From contig NC_051089.1 of NCBI RefSeq assembly GCF_901709675.1, positions 13,071,976 through 13,135,975 on the forward strand: a DNA stretch of 64,000 nt, read 5' to 3'. The DNA is from Syngnathus acus (lineage: Eukaryota; Chordata; Actinopteri; Syngnathiformes; Syngnathidae). The translations under genes were made by a program, and so were the position numbers. Below, in pieces: positions 42,124 to 54,405 of the stretch (its first letter is position 1; each line of letters starts with the position of its first letter). Below the pieces are notes generated by a model that ran no database searches, was not told the DNA's origin, and worked only from the letters and a program-made list of their open reading frames with translations.

Positions 42124-42451
42124 AATTCTCTATTTTGTTTTGGAGAATGAATGAATAAATTATGTTTGCACTTCCTTGCTCAAGAAAAGAGATTAACATC
42201 AAGGAGCATCAAGTTTCAAAAGTGAATCCACTCATAAAGAAAAGTATCAAATGTAATACATTTCATTTGAGCACTTTAAACATTATTTACAAAGGAATGT
42301 GATTCATTAGCATTTACGTGTCATATCTCATATCTAGAGCATTTGATTTCACCATGTTTTATTACAGAGTTGTGTTGTGTCAAATATAGTATAATGGAAT
42401 AATATTGCAAGCCTCAGTCTCATGCCAACCATTTGCATTCAGGGCTCAAAG

Positions 42452-42452
<1 letters not shown>

Positions 42453-42506
<54 letters not shown>
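42453..42506. repeat. (GATT)n microsatellite
   Basis: About 13 uninterrupted GATT units. Confidence 0.95.
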
Positions 42507-43432
42507 CAGACACCACCGATTTTGTTCATAACCAATCACTGAGATCATAATGAGCAGCAGGCGTGTATACTGACTGGAGAAGAAATATTCAAACCAGTCA
42601 TCACAATTAACGCCATAGCAAGAACTTAACTTTGACACGAGCAAAGCAGATGCTTGACTCCAAGACTGTCAGGTCTGCATGGGCTGATTATGCAATGTTA
42701 AAAAATGAGAGTAGCTGCCTCTTTGATGAAGTGTTGCAGCCACAGTAATACTTATGCAAATATGATGTGCAGTAGGATTTAAAATTGGAGAGATCATTCG
42801 TTTGGCCTGTATAAATCATCAAAGTCTTTCCCCTTTCCCATAAACCAAAGCTCCCTACCTGCACCGCCACCCATTGATATAACCTGAAGCAAATCACCCA
42901 ACAGCAAAAGGTAGCACTGAATAAATACGGTGTGATTCTGGCAGAGTTTACTGGCGTTTGAAGGAACACGAATTTTAAGGAGACGGCAGCTTAGTAGGCA
43001 TCAACAACCTTCCTTGTACAAGTCAGTGAAGGGGAAAAAACAGGCAGTGCTCAGCTTTACACCTTCATTGTGAGTATTAAAATAAACCAAACAAAAATGC
43101 AGGCTGCTACTTTACGTATTGTTGTATATACATATTTTAATTATAGTAATTAAAACCATTATTTGAAGAGCTACTCTCAGACCACACAAGTGTGCATTCT
43201 GCATGTTGCATATAGTACAAAACTAATGAAATCCATTTGGATGACAAAGCACAAATGAGACATGTAACCCTCCTCTGTGGACCGTCCTCCTCCCTCCTTC
43301 CATTTCTGCTGCTACCTACTAATTTTATTCCTGAGATCAATTTGCTCACATGGCACCACCACTGACTGCACCATAATAAATCTGATCCAATACCTCGGAG
43401 CTTAAAGCCCACCATAGAGACAGAGTACTTAC

Positions 43433-43800
43433 CAGGACTGTCATGCAGAGAATTCTAATTCAAGCAGCTCCATGTTGCCAAGGAAATTCAAAATGCCTCC
43501 AAAAGCATGGAGACAGAGATGCAGCAAACAAGACGGGCGCAGATTTCAAAGCTAATAGTGGATGTATGGAGCAATGAAATTCCCTTGTCAATTGGGGCAT
43601 CCGCAAAATGCCTTCGTCCTCTACAGATGCGCTAAATCCAGCAGCACTGATAGGCTGATATGTAAACACACAGGCGGCTCTGCTGCCTCACACGCTCACA
43701 TGCATGCTGCACCTAGCAGAGACCAAGAGGAGGAAAGGGGGGGGGGGGGGGGATGAGAGAGGTGGAAGGAGGAGCTGCAGTGCCCTGGAAGAATGAGAGG
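43433..43800 (-). other. Candidate non-coding first exon and promoter region, possibly of lingo1
   Basis: Read on the minus strand, a GC-richer block of about 370 bp, with no long ORF, runs into TGACAGTCCTG followed by GTAAGTACT, an almost ideal splice donor. It lies upstream of lingo1 on the same strand, and the lingo1 coding exon has an acceptor just before its ATG. Joining the two would leave a 6.9-kb intron. The left limit is a guess, near a 16-base G run. Alternatives are an unrelated transcript or chance. Confidence 0.35.
43737..43752. repeat. Poly-G tract
   Basis: About 16 consecutive G, within a GA-rich stretch (43720-43800). Confidence 0.9.
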
Positions 43801-44399
43801 ACACATGAAGGGAGTTGAAAAGAAACGGAGAGAGCTGTCCTCTCATTGCCCTGGCAGCAACATCACTGGTGGTCTTCCTTTTCGTTTAGGGATTTTTCGA
43901 TCGTAAATGGAAATGCAGTTTGTTTGTTCGGAGCGAGAAAGTCACATTGGTAGTAGGGTGAGAGGCGCAAGTATACAATACGAGATAGAGATAAGAAGGT
44001 GACAGATTATGCCAGCCAAGAGGACATTTTGTCATTGGAGTACAAACAACCAGTTAAACCCAATTAATGGCACGTTTGTTGATGGCAAGCTAGTACAGTG
44101 TCGATAAGGATGAGCAAATGATTAGTTCATTGTCCCACTTATAGATGCGTTCCAATTAAAGTGATCATCATCAGTGCAAACCACATTTGCAGTGTAAGGT
44201 GTCAGACGCAGAAGCTACTAATTGCTGTTGCAGGAGTACAAAAAACTGCCAATGATAAGGAAGCTCCATCAGGGAGTTTTTATGGGCCAGAGGATTTAGT
44301 GAAGTGGCCATGAGGAGCTCCATGCTTCTCAATAAGTCATGTGACAATATTAACAGAAAGCAGAATGTTGTCATTTGCATTCCTTATTGTAAATTTGAG

Positions 44400-45740
44400 T
44401 GGTAATGAACTAAGACGATCCAAAAACATATACATGTAAACACATCAAGGACTATCAGCGCCCTTTCCATGTGTTGGGAAATAAAGAAAATGAGAGTAAC
44501 TGCTTTGATTGGCGGTGAATTAAGTCAACTGTGTTCACGCCCACAACGGCGCGAAACCACCTTTTTGTACTTTTAGCTTGTGTCTTTTTTTGTGAAAATA
44601 CCTTGCTCTGGTCCACATCCCATAGGTAATGTAGGCTTTACCAATTAACAAGTTCGTTAGAAAACTAGGACACTGACGATTAAAAAAAGGTTAGTTAATC
44701 CAATGTGAATCAATAGTCAATAAGCGAGTCACTGAACAAAATGTGTTCTAGCAGTGTGCACTCTAAATTCTTTAAACAAAGTAATTGACAGATCTTAACA
44801 ATTTAACAGAGGTGAACGCATACTACCAGACCCTGGTATACATAAAAAGTATCTCGTCTAAGTGCACCACAGTAAACAAGATTAGGTCTACAATCCATTG
44901 GTGAGTTGACTAATTCAAGAATCCTACCCCTCAATTAGTCCGTGACATTAAACAAGCAAACTGAATAACCCTGACAATTCAACTGTCATGTTGACATTTA
45001 ATTTAGGAATGGATTGAAATGTTTTCTAAATTAAATCAAATGCCCTTTCAATTACCTTTTTAACCTCATATTAAATACGATAAAATAGGTGTTTCAAATA
45101 AATACAGCACTCAAGATGTAAAAAGTCAACATGAGACTATTTTAGTTTTCAGTTATGCTATCTTCGAAATAAAATGCCTCTGTTGTAACTACCAACATGT
45201 CCCCACACACAAAACACACAGACATTATTTTATCTCTACGACAGCAGTGAGATGTAAGAATTAAATGACTGGCACTTAGCACAGCAGGCTGCTGCGCGCT
45301 GTACTCACAACTCCAAGTGAAAGCATGAAGGGCTTTAAAAGCCATTTTGATTTGTATATGTCATGTTTAAATAATGCTGGGGAAAGGGCTAGTCTGTCAA
45401 GGTGTGAGCAGAAGAGCAAAATGAGATGGCGCCGAAAAGGTCTCGTGAGGATGATTTACTGCACAGATATTACAGGCATGCTGATTTCAAAGGTAAATAC
45501 AGCGCATGTCTTATCTAATTAAAGAAGTCTGAGTTAATTACTTTGGATTTAGCCACCCTCGTGTCATCACATCTCTGAAAACCTCGTCAAGCCTTGACAC
45601 CAGAAATTACAGCTTCATTCTGATGAGCTCTGACAGTGATATAAGCATATGAATATATTTAAGGGGTTTTATGATACTTTTAAATTAGGTGCCACATGCA
45701 CATTATGGATCAGATCTTGATCTTGAAGTTGTTATTATAT
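44400..45740. other. Intergenic, no gene seen
   Basis: 44535-44575 (TTCACGCCCACAACGGCGCG) may be a trace of the family at 41010. 45520-45660 looks like conserved non-coding DNA by eye. No exon recognised. Confidence 0.35.
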
Positions 45741-45757
45741 TGGCATTAAAGCAAATA

Positions 45758-45995
45758 GTTTCAAATTATGGTTTTAAAATAGGGTTAGGGTTTCAAATTA
45801 GGGTAAAATTGTTAAAGTTAGGTTTCAAATTAGGGTTATGATTTCAAAGTAGGGTTTGAACTAAGGAAGAGCTTCATATTAACGTTTAAAACTAGGAATA
45901 GGGTTTCAAACTACGTTGGGTAAGGTTGGGAGCAACTTATGGTTTCACACAAATTGAGATTTCAGTTGAATTTCAAACTAGGGGTAGGGTTTCAA
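45758..45995. repeat. Degenerate minisatellite of TTTCAAATTAGGGT-like units
   Basis: About ten imperfect units of 13-20 bp such as GGTTTCAAATTAGGGT, with variable spacing and one TTAGGGT inside GGGTTAGGGTTT. Confidence 0.75.
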
Positions 45996-47588
45996 GTATG
46001 TGTGCAGTGTGGGCAGTTGATAGATGATTGGCATCCACTAATGCAAGAGGACTTAATATTACTTGAGGTTTGATGAACCTAACAATATCATAAAGTTCAT
46101 CTTATTGAGGTTCAGAATGATCTCAGGTGACCAAAATAGAATTTTACACTATTTCCCAGCAAACGTAATTGTAGCCTAACATTGTTTTTAAGAAAGTAAA
46201 AGAGAGCCACCTTGTGGAGAAGCACAGAAACAGCAGCTTTATTCTAAAGGGAAGAAAAGTACAAACACACTTTATAATACAGCACACTTCAAAATGCATT
46301 GTTATATCAACAGTCATCATTTTTGTTATCACTGTCATGTGTAAACTCCTTACACTGTACATTTACAAAAAGAACAATTCAGTCACTCATACTATTTGAC
46401 AAATTCAGCTGCTCTCCTACACAAAATTATTTTACGCCCGGCCGATGCTGCAACATTCAGTTGTAGAGTGTTTACAGGGTTAGACACTGATATATTCAGT
46501 GAACAACCCCCAGAAGAGCCAAAGTAGACAGCTTCCCCCAGCATGATGCTGACTTCACAAGGGCCGTGTCAAAGAAGTCGACAGTGTGTGTGAGACTTAC
46601 TCGAGCACGACATACACGATATGCTGAAATCGTTTTATTTTGCTGCAGCATCACCTGTCTGAAAAATGACAGAAAATGCCAATGAACACAGAGGTGATTG
46701 TATCTGATTGTTTTAAGTGATGAACCATTTGCAGCCTTCACGAGCCATTTCCTGTGACCTTGTTTTTACTTGTTTTCTTTTCAGTTATCTCCCTTTGACT
46801 GTAATAAGATTAATTCATGCATGTTTTTAATGAGGTCTAACTGGGGTCTTATCTCGCGCAGCATTCATAAGAAATGTGTTTAACTTTGTGTCTTGTTTTC
46901 TGCACACAATATAAAGGCCTAATTAAATCAACAATAGTATATTGGGTAAATGATGAAAACATAAATAAATCTTACTTTAAAAATATAAACAACATATATA
47001 GCTGCTTTTATCAGTCATGTGATTTATTCTAAGACCCAATATAGCAAAATGTGTTTTACTGAGCTCTGCCGTGTGCCTTTTAATTCAAACGTCACCTACA
47101 ACTTTGTTCAGCATCTGCCTTTTCGTTTTTTGCATGGTTTTCTATATAAATGATTAACATTAGCAACATAGAAAAAAAAGCTGTCTAATGGAGACGAAGG
47201 CAGATATAGCAAAAGCTTGAGGATCTAAAACAGAGTACATCCCACATCCACAGCTTGTCTTGCTGAATAGCAGGCAGTGCTTACAGGCTTCAATGCAGTG
47301 TGATCTCCAAATGTCACTCTAGTAGGTCCAGTTTTATTGTTCTTCTTTCAACAAGGCTGACTGTAGTGAGTAGTGTGGGTGAAGCTTTTATCTCATAGCG
47401 AACACACAAAGAAGGATTTCCCACATTCCTAGCAGAAGTGATGACTCTCAACTCTGTGAGTCAGTGCGTTTGTGGAAGAATGTGATGTGTCAAGGTATCA
47501 CCAACAACAGCTCAGAGGCAGTAATGTGTCAACCTTTACATTTAAATGAAACCTGGCACGTTCACCTTTTGTCTTTTTTTTAAAAAGA

Positions 47589-48192
47589 TACCGTAATTTT
47601 CAGACTATAAGCCGCACCAGCTAAAATTCGGGGACATTTTAGTTTTTTTCTTGTATAAGCCGCACCGGACTATAAGCCGCGTGTGCGCACGAGTTATTTA
47701 CAAAGAACGACAGTACACAGAAAGCCTTTTTAAAGTTTTAATAACATACTTTAACATGTCTTTCTAAACGCTGCCTGTGACGCAGCAGTAGTACCGCAGC
47801 AACATGGAAATCGACTGCCTTTAACTTTAAAGCGGTATAATATGCATTTCTTTTGTCCCCCATAATGACGAGTTGTGTATTAAAGCTTCTTTTCAGTAAT
47901 GTCTGTCTTGATCTTGTTCTGGCTCTTCTTTGTGTGAATTATACGGGACTATTTGCCATTTGACATGCGATCAACACACCGCTTTTCTCCCCAGTGACCG
48001 TGTCACATATCCCTCCGCCCAGCAAAGCGGTGCCACACATCAGCGGTCAACAGCCTTTTTACGAGTGTATAAAAGTGATCAAGCCATCACAAAAATCACG
48101 GTAAAAATCCTATATAAGCCACACCGGACTATAAACCGCAGGGTTCAAAATTTGAGAAAAAAGTTGCGGTTTATAGTCCGAAATTTACGGTA
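47589..48192. mobile_element. MITE family B, full length
   Basis: 604 bp. Ends TACCGTAATTTTCAGACTAT AAGCCGCACC and GGTTTATAGTCCGAAATTTACGGTA. A second pair of (TATAAGCC(G/A)CACCGGACTATA) units sits inside each end. The outer 20 bases resemble family A but the repeat unit reads AAGCCGC, not AAGTCGC. No intact transposase; TA at the ends may be target duplication. Confidence 0.85.
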
Positions 48193-48199
48193 CATATTT

Positions 48200-50120
48200 G
48201 TTCCAAAATTGTGTGCGACCACGGTGTGTACAGCACACCACGTTGATCTTTTTATGTCAAAGACTTGACCAAATTGTAACTACCAACTGCAATGCAACTG
48301 TGTTCTCAGCAACATACGAATCAGACTGCATGTGGCACATTTTGCGTCATCCATTTCTATTTTTCTCCGGCCATCTAGTTCCAGTAGTTTTTCCTTGCAG
48401 GGTAATTGTTGATAAGAGAGGGAAGGTCATGTGACAACTTGCCAAAAATTCTTGCAGCTTCGTCAATGTTGCTGTCAGCTGCAGCTTTGCTGACTGTTTT
48501 TCTTCTCATCTTTTCATCAATTTTCCAAGTCTTGATAGTGTCACTGTTGTGCCATATTTTTTTCATGTTTTTTATCCTTTCCACAAACACTTTGTCGCCT
48601 CCGGTACAGTCTGAATTTAATCCTAAATTGTTTGTCAAAAGATAACTGAGACATCCATGACTTTATTATACAGTATATTTATGAGGAGCTACTGTAAGAG
48701 TCTGTGTAGAAGAAGAAAATTTAGAAATTGAAATTTGGAAAATTTAGAATGCATATTAGAAGTGTCCGAAAACATATGTAAAGAGACAGAACAGGCACTT
48801 GACAATGTCCTTGTCTGTAGGAGTACCCTAATTTTACCAATAGATGATGCTGTTGCTCTTCTGCAAGTTCTGCTTTTGTGAGCAATTGGGCAATCTGTGG
48901 TGACATACTTCTTCCGTCTCACCCATGTATTTCAAAAAGAAATATGCCAGTGAAATTCAGCAATTTGAAAAATTAAAATCACTATTCTGATTAGGTTAAA
49001 GAAAATCATACCTACCTCCCTTGACTGAAATTTCCTTGTTCTAACTAATTGTTATACTTTATGCCTCACATGTTTTCACTTCTTTCTGCTCAAATAATGA
49101 TGACTTGGAAAAAGAAATTTTTCATCTGCTTACCTTGAATCTAGTGTATTAACTGATCTCACTTGATATAGCTCATGTGTACTTTTTCCAATTTCACACC
49201 GGTTCACTCAAACCCCATATGATTAATTCAAATGGTGGTGGAGGAAAGTAAGCAAGTCAGAAAAAAGAAAAACAGCAATTGGTACTGCGTAAGACCCTCT
49301 TAAGCTTCACAAAGTGTTTACAGCTGGTCTGGAGGCTATGTGATACGATTGGTTAGACAGGGCTGCTGACTTGCAATTTAGTCTTTGCTTTGCTGAAACA
49401 AAGAGCTTATGTAAGGTCCCATCACTCTCGTTAAACGGTGTGGTTCTACAACAGTGATGGTGTACAGCAGCAACATTGCATGACATTTGCTTAACTCTAC
49501 CTGCTGACTTTTTCTTCTCGCAGCAGCAAATGTGCCAGGGACTTCTCAAGAGAGTGATGTGAATTCAGAATACCTCCCTAATGTCGGTCCCTCGAGGGCC
49601 AAACTCGTATATATACTTTGACAGTGTCAGACTGTCAAAGCAGTCAGGGTCATATTGCATTGTCCTCTATATCTTCTTAATAAGGAATCGGACTTTTCCC
49701 CTTGTGGGTATGACAGCTTGTTGGAAAGGGTGAGAAACCTTTGCTTCCTGTTATAAAATGCTGGCAAGATGATATAGTTGATACTTTGGTCATAGGTTTT
49801 GCCGGACCGCCAGCTTGGTGGTTTTACAGCCTTCATTTTGATAGAAAAAGTGTTTGCAGGTATACGGGTGTGTTTATTGTAATTCATCAGATATCATTTC
49901 AGATTCCAGCTGTGGCTAATATCTAAGCAAGGTTTGACAAAATATATATTTTGTAGATGTATATTTCATCTTTCATTTATCAGCAAGTATTTTATAGGAT
50001 ATGCTATTCAGCATGATATTCATTTGAGATGGTTTAGAAATAAGGGGCTGCTGTTCTATGTGACATCTTACGACCAGTAACTTTCTGATTAATCGATGCA
50101 ATTAATCAATTGTATGACAA
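48200..50120. other. Intergenic, no gene seen
   Basis: No exon or repeat I can name. Open frames here lack recognisable domains. Confidence 0.4.
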
Positions 50121-50122
50121 CA

Positions 50123-50144
50123 ACAGACAGACAGACAGACAGAC
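50123..50144. repeat. (ACAG)n microsatellite
   Basis: Five units of CAGA. Confidence 0.85.
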
Positions 50145-50265
50145 ATATGGACAGACAATCAAATGGATAGACATTTGAGAAAATGTCAACATTGGCTGAA
50201 AATTGTATTAATACCTTTATGGCAGAAGAAAGTGCCAAACCCAAGGTTTCCTCTCTGCTGCTAAC

Positions 50266-51206
50266 CAGGGGTCTCAAACTCAATTTACCTGGGGGCCACT
50301 GGAGGTAGAGTCTGGGGTGAGGCTGGGCCGCATAGTTTTTTTTATAGGTGTCAGGTCTAAGTACCATCAGACATTAATTCACACACTGAAAACAAAGAGG
50401 AGAAGACAACCAGTATTTGTTTTACTCGCGAGGAGAATGGCAGAGAGAGTTTCAATTACAAACTCTTGTCAATTCTGAGTTCTAACTCTGCGTTCTCCTC
50501 TTTTTAATGTTTTGGTTGCCCTGGTTACAAAGGCGTTGCTACACTAAAGGGAGGGGAGTTTGGAGCTGTCGCAACGCTCATTAGCTAACGAATGTTATGT
50601 GGTGCGAGGCCTTGGCCGATTCGTGACACCAGCAGTGCAGAGTCTGTCCTGTTACTCCTCAACCGGTTGGCAGCCGGTTGGCTGACTCGTCCTTGATTAG
50701 ATATCTCGAAGTGCCGTTTTCCTGTGGAACAATGCAACTAGACTTTCTTGCTAAATTTCACACAATAATAATATTGAGTAAATAGGCTGACCATGTAATT
50801 ATTCCAACAATAGGCTCGGATAAAAACTTTTACACCCCTGTTCTCAAAATTAAACCACAACTTTAACATTGTTCTGAACATGGCTTCTGCCTACTTCTTC
50901 CTGCTAGACACCTGGCAGCGCTTCCTCTCGCATAGCTGAGCCAATATGCCGTGAGGGAGGAAGCAGTTAAGACCCTCAGGAGGACTTGAAGATGCTCATC
51001 AATAAGTCTGGACCTGTACTTGGACTTATTGAAGTTCAAGGTAGAAAAGAGCTTTTCGCACAAGTACTATGTTCTCCCAAAAAGACACATTTGAATCAGC
51101 ACCGCAAACAACCATTCATATCGAAATCACGAGCCACACTAACATTAAACTTTAATATTAAGGCGAGGGACGCAAAATATCACGGGGCGCAGGTTTGAGA
51201 CCGCTA
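50266..51206 (-). mobile_element. hAT deletion derivative with transposase C-terminal remnant
   Basis: About 940 bp with imperfect inverted ends CAGGGGTCTCAAACT and GGTTTGAGACCGCTA. On the minus strand at about 50960-51063 is CEKLFSTLNFNKSKYRSRLI DEHLQVLLRVLTASSL, the C-terminal dimerisation segment typical of the hAT transposases related to ZBED5/GTF2IRD2. The frame then fails. The sequence next to each end does not form a clear 8-bp duplication. Confidence 0.8.
50960..51063 (-). pseudogene. hAT transposase C-terminal fragment
   Basis: Roughly 35 residues containing (C)EKLFSTLNFNKSKYRSRL and DEHLQVLLRV. It is a fragment with neither the DDE catalytic core nor the BED zinc finger, so it is not functional. 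Confidence 0.75.
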
Positions 51207-51434
51207 GTTTTAATCTAACAATACCAAACCCAAATTATAGTTACTAAAGCGTATTGCCTCAGGCCTGGTTGCAGCTGTCAGTTCCCATTAGTTTACTCCA
51301 AGTGGTTCAGTAGCACTTTGTCCATCTTCATCTATAAGTCAAGCGTGGAGGCTAGCTGACCAGAATGTTTGTGCAATTCCTTGAACTGATGCCATGAGTG
51401 GTGTGGTGTTAGAGCTTGAGGTTTAGTTAGTTTT

Positions 51435-51545
51435 GGGAGTAAAAGGACTGCCAAATGTTTAAATTTTGAAAGTGTTAATTTGACTGCGAGGGAGTAAAAG
51501 GACTGCCAAATGTTTAAATTTTGAAAGTGTTAATTTGGCTGGGAA
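51435..51545. repeat. Tandem duplication, 55-bp unit, two near-identical copies
   Basis: GGGAGTAAAAGGACTGCCAA ATGTTTAAATTTTGAAAGTG TTAATTTG(A/G)CTG occurs at 51435 and again at 51490, with one or two differences. Confidence 0.92.
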
Positions 51546-51549
51546 GATT

Positions 51550-54080
51550 ATGGAGTGATAGACCCCCCCCCTTTTTTTTTTTATTAACACGATCGAACAC
51601 TGGTCTTTTTACTGTGTCAAATCACATTTCCAAGTTTAGATTTCTGCAACAGTTTGCATGAGGTTCTTGGTCACTATCAAAGATAAATGGCTTTCTGTTC
51701 CATCAAAGTCACTGTTCACGTTCTAAAATAATATTTTAAACAGTTATAAGTATCACTATATCACACATTAATTTGTTTTTTCCAAAGCGGTACAGAAAAT
51801 GGATGGATAAAAATATTTTGAGATTTTTAAAAAAAATAAATAAATAAAAAACTCAACACAAACTAAAATGTCATGCAGTGTTCGTAAGTCAAGATCCAAT
51901 GTAGTTTAAAATCCAACCAGAAGATGGTGATAGAACTCCACTACAGAATGCCATGTTCATTGGCATTTTCTTCAAAGTGGATGCTTTAGTTTTTATTTTT
52001 GTCACATTTTATTCTTAAATTATCTTGACATTTTAGACATCAATCCACACGTTAAACAGAAATATAATTTACACAAAAATTAAGGTTACAACTAGATGTA
52101 GATGAATCAATGTATCAACATTAACTCAAAAATCCATTTGAGTTGACAAAAAACCCCACAAATTAAAGAAAACTACTGTATTTCTGCGATTTAGTTAATC
52201 CATTTGTACACGTCCATATAAATGAGCACTTCACATTATCTTAAAAGAAAATCATCCACCTGTCACATGACACGTGAAGGTGCTATTTAAAGACAAGTTT
52301 AGGAATATGTTATCATGACGCGAATTACAGGAACTGTCAAGTGAATGTTAATTTAACTACCAACATTCTCTGCTAACAGTTTGGCGGTATATCTTACACT
52401 GCTTTCAAAAAAGCAGTTCTTTCCTGACCTGCATACAAACCATGTTACCTTTTGAATATATCATTAATGAATATATCATAAATATCATTTGTCCAATACA
52501 ATATCACTTCCACAATTCTACTCTTTCCCATTAAAGAGTATTATGACAGGGCAGAGTCAATGCTACATTATGTGGGTCATAGCTGATTTGAATCATATAA
52601 TACAATATGAATTGCAGAGCCACCAAATTAAAATAATCCCAAAATAATCAATAGCATATTTGTTTTTTGTGAGACTTGTATTTAAATGTCATGCACCAAT
52701 TTCTAATTAAGTAGCCCCAATTGGTCGTTTCATCAAGATCTACGAAAAGTTGGAGGCATACGGAAAGCCCAAGACCTCCAAAAAGCCATATGCAAGAAGT
52801 CCGCCATTTTATGTTTTCTTTCAAATTTGATTCCATAGCTGGCCGTATTTAAAGGTCACAGTTTATACCATTCCTCCTAGAGATTTTAGCCGATAATTTA
52901 AAACCATAGGTGCTTCGTCGAAAATGTTCAAGGTGAAGAGGAAAAGACAAGCTTTTGATTATGTGGACTACTGTTGCCGTAGCGACGTAGTGTTTCCCAA
53001 CGTAACTCAAGAAAAATGAGGCTGGTGGTTTTAACATATGTGAAGGCATGAAACTGCACACACATCATACATGCCAAATTAATATTCCTAGTTCATTGTG
53101 GTGGTTTTGTTGCGCTGACTATGGTATTTTAGCGAAACAACTCCAGTTGAACATTCCCCCACTATCTGCCAAAGGAAACGGCCCAAATCTGCTAATACAA
53201 AGTCATCCATGTTTAATTTCTTTTCTAATTGTGCCTCATTTTGGGCTTTTTGTAGAGGTCATATTTTATCAAGTTAGTTTTTAATCTAATATACTTTCTT
53301 TTCCCAAAAGTCCGATTCCAATGTGGTAGTATCCCACTGTGCCAGTACCCCAACATGGCTGGGCCTCCGAGGGTCCTTTACAGCCACTCGCTGCTCTCAT
53401 TCTGAAATTGTATTCGTGAGCCAGGCATTCCGGACTTCCATCCCACTGTTAACATTCAGCAGGCCTAATTTACATAATAATCATCCCCACGCTGAGTGTC
53501 AATGAAAGTATCGAAGTTCCGGAGCAAAAGAACCTTTTTACGTGTGCATTGGACTGTGATAGTGTCTGATAAAAATATTGTGATAATCGCCATGGTGGTG
53601 GTGGACTTTTGTCTTTGCTGTCATGGGCCAAACAGCTACATGGTGATAAAATGTGACAATCACTCATTTTCATTGTGTGTGTGTGTGGGCGCAGCACTGG
53701 CTTTATGTAAGGTAATCTGTGCTGCAATAAGTGACGTTTGATTTACAGATAAGCACTAGATGACAACGTTAGCTTCTGAAATGCCGCATTGGATTGTTGA
53801 TTTTGGAGAAGACATGTTTTAAGAGATCAGGCAATTGTTTTAAATTGAGAAATCATACAAATGTCTCCTTTAACTTTGAACATTATATAGTAGACGTTTA
53901 TAATGAGCATCCGATTCAGTTGAGGAATTGCTGCAAGCTTTTAAAAAATTGTACACCTGACAGAAAGTGTGCATATTTTTATTAATTATTTTTACGTTTA
54001 GCAGCAGCTGTTTTTGTTGGACAGCTCAAATTAAGCCTGGACACGACTGATTTTCTGTTACTGGTAATCATAAAAAAAAA
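51550..54080. other. Intergenic, no gene seen
   Basis: C/T runs at 51561-51580; the SINE end AAGCGGTACAGAAAATGGAT at 51785-51808; a (GT)n at 53675-53687. 53310-53500 looks like conserved non-coding DNA by eye. No exon recognised. Confidence 0.4.
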
Positions 54081-54239
54081 AAATACAATTTACTCTCCAT
54101 CAATTTTCTTTGTCTCCCATTCATCACTCATCTGTTCTCATCATCTTTTGCTCACTCCCCGTTCCCGTCCTTGCTTATTGCTTGCTTTTCTTAAGCTCAT
54201 CTCCTGCTTACACGTCTTCTCTCCTTGATAGCTCAGTTC

Positions 54240-54405
54240 TCCTTTTGCGTATTTGAATCTAACCTCACTCATCCCTGTATTGGGAGTTTAAGATCAGTGG
54301 ATGTTTGAGAATAATTGTCAATTTTTGGACATGTGAAGGCCTTTGAGACTTGCTTGTGATTTAGGGCTATATAAATAAACTTGACTTGACTTGAGCCATT
54401 CCAGG
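54240..54405 (+). mobile_element. LINE (L2-type) 3' end
   Basis: GTGAAGGCCTTTGAGACTTG, then ATTTAGGGCTATATAAATAA ACTTGACTTGACTTG. The GCTATATAAATAAA tail with a short terminal repeat is the usual 3' end of teleost L2-type elements and SINEs they mobilise. Confidence 0.7.

Noticed and set aside
42050-42125. CA-rich and poly-C stretch as a possible regulatory or Z-DNA element
   Set aside because: Ordinary microsatellite and homopolymer; nothing ties it to a gene.
43630-43660. A possible REST/RE1 silencer site (GCGCTAAATCCAGCAGCACTGA) in the candidate lingo1 first exon
   Set aside because: Both half-sites are degenerate and the spacing is about two bases too long for the canonical motif; not strong enough to call.
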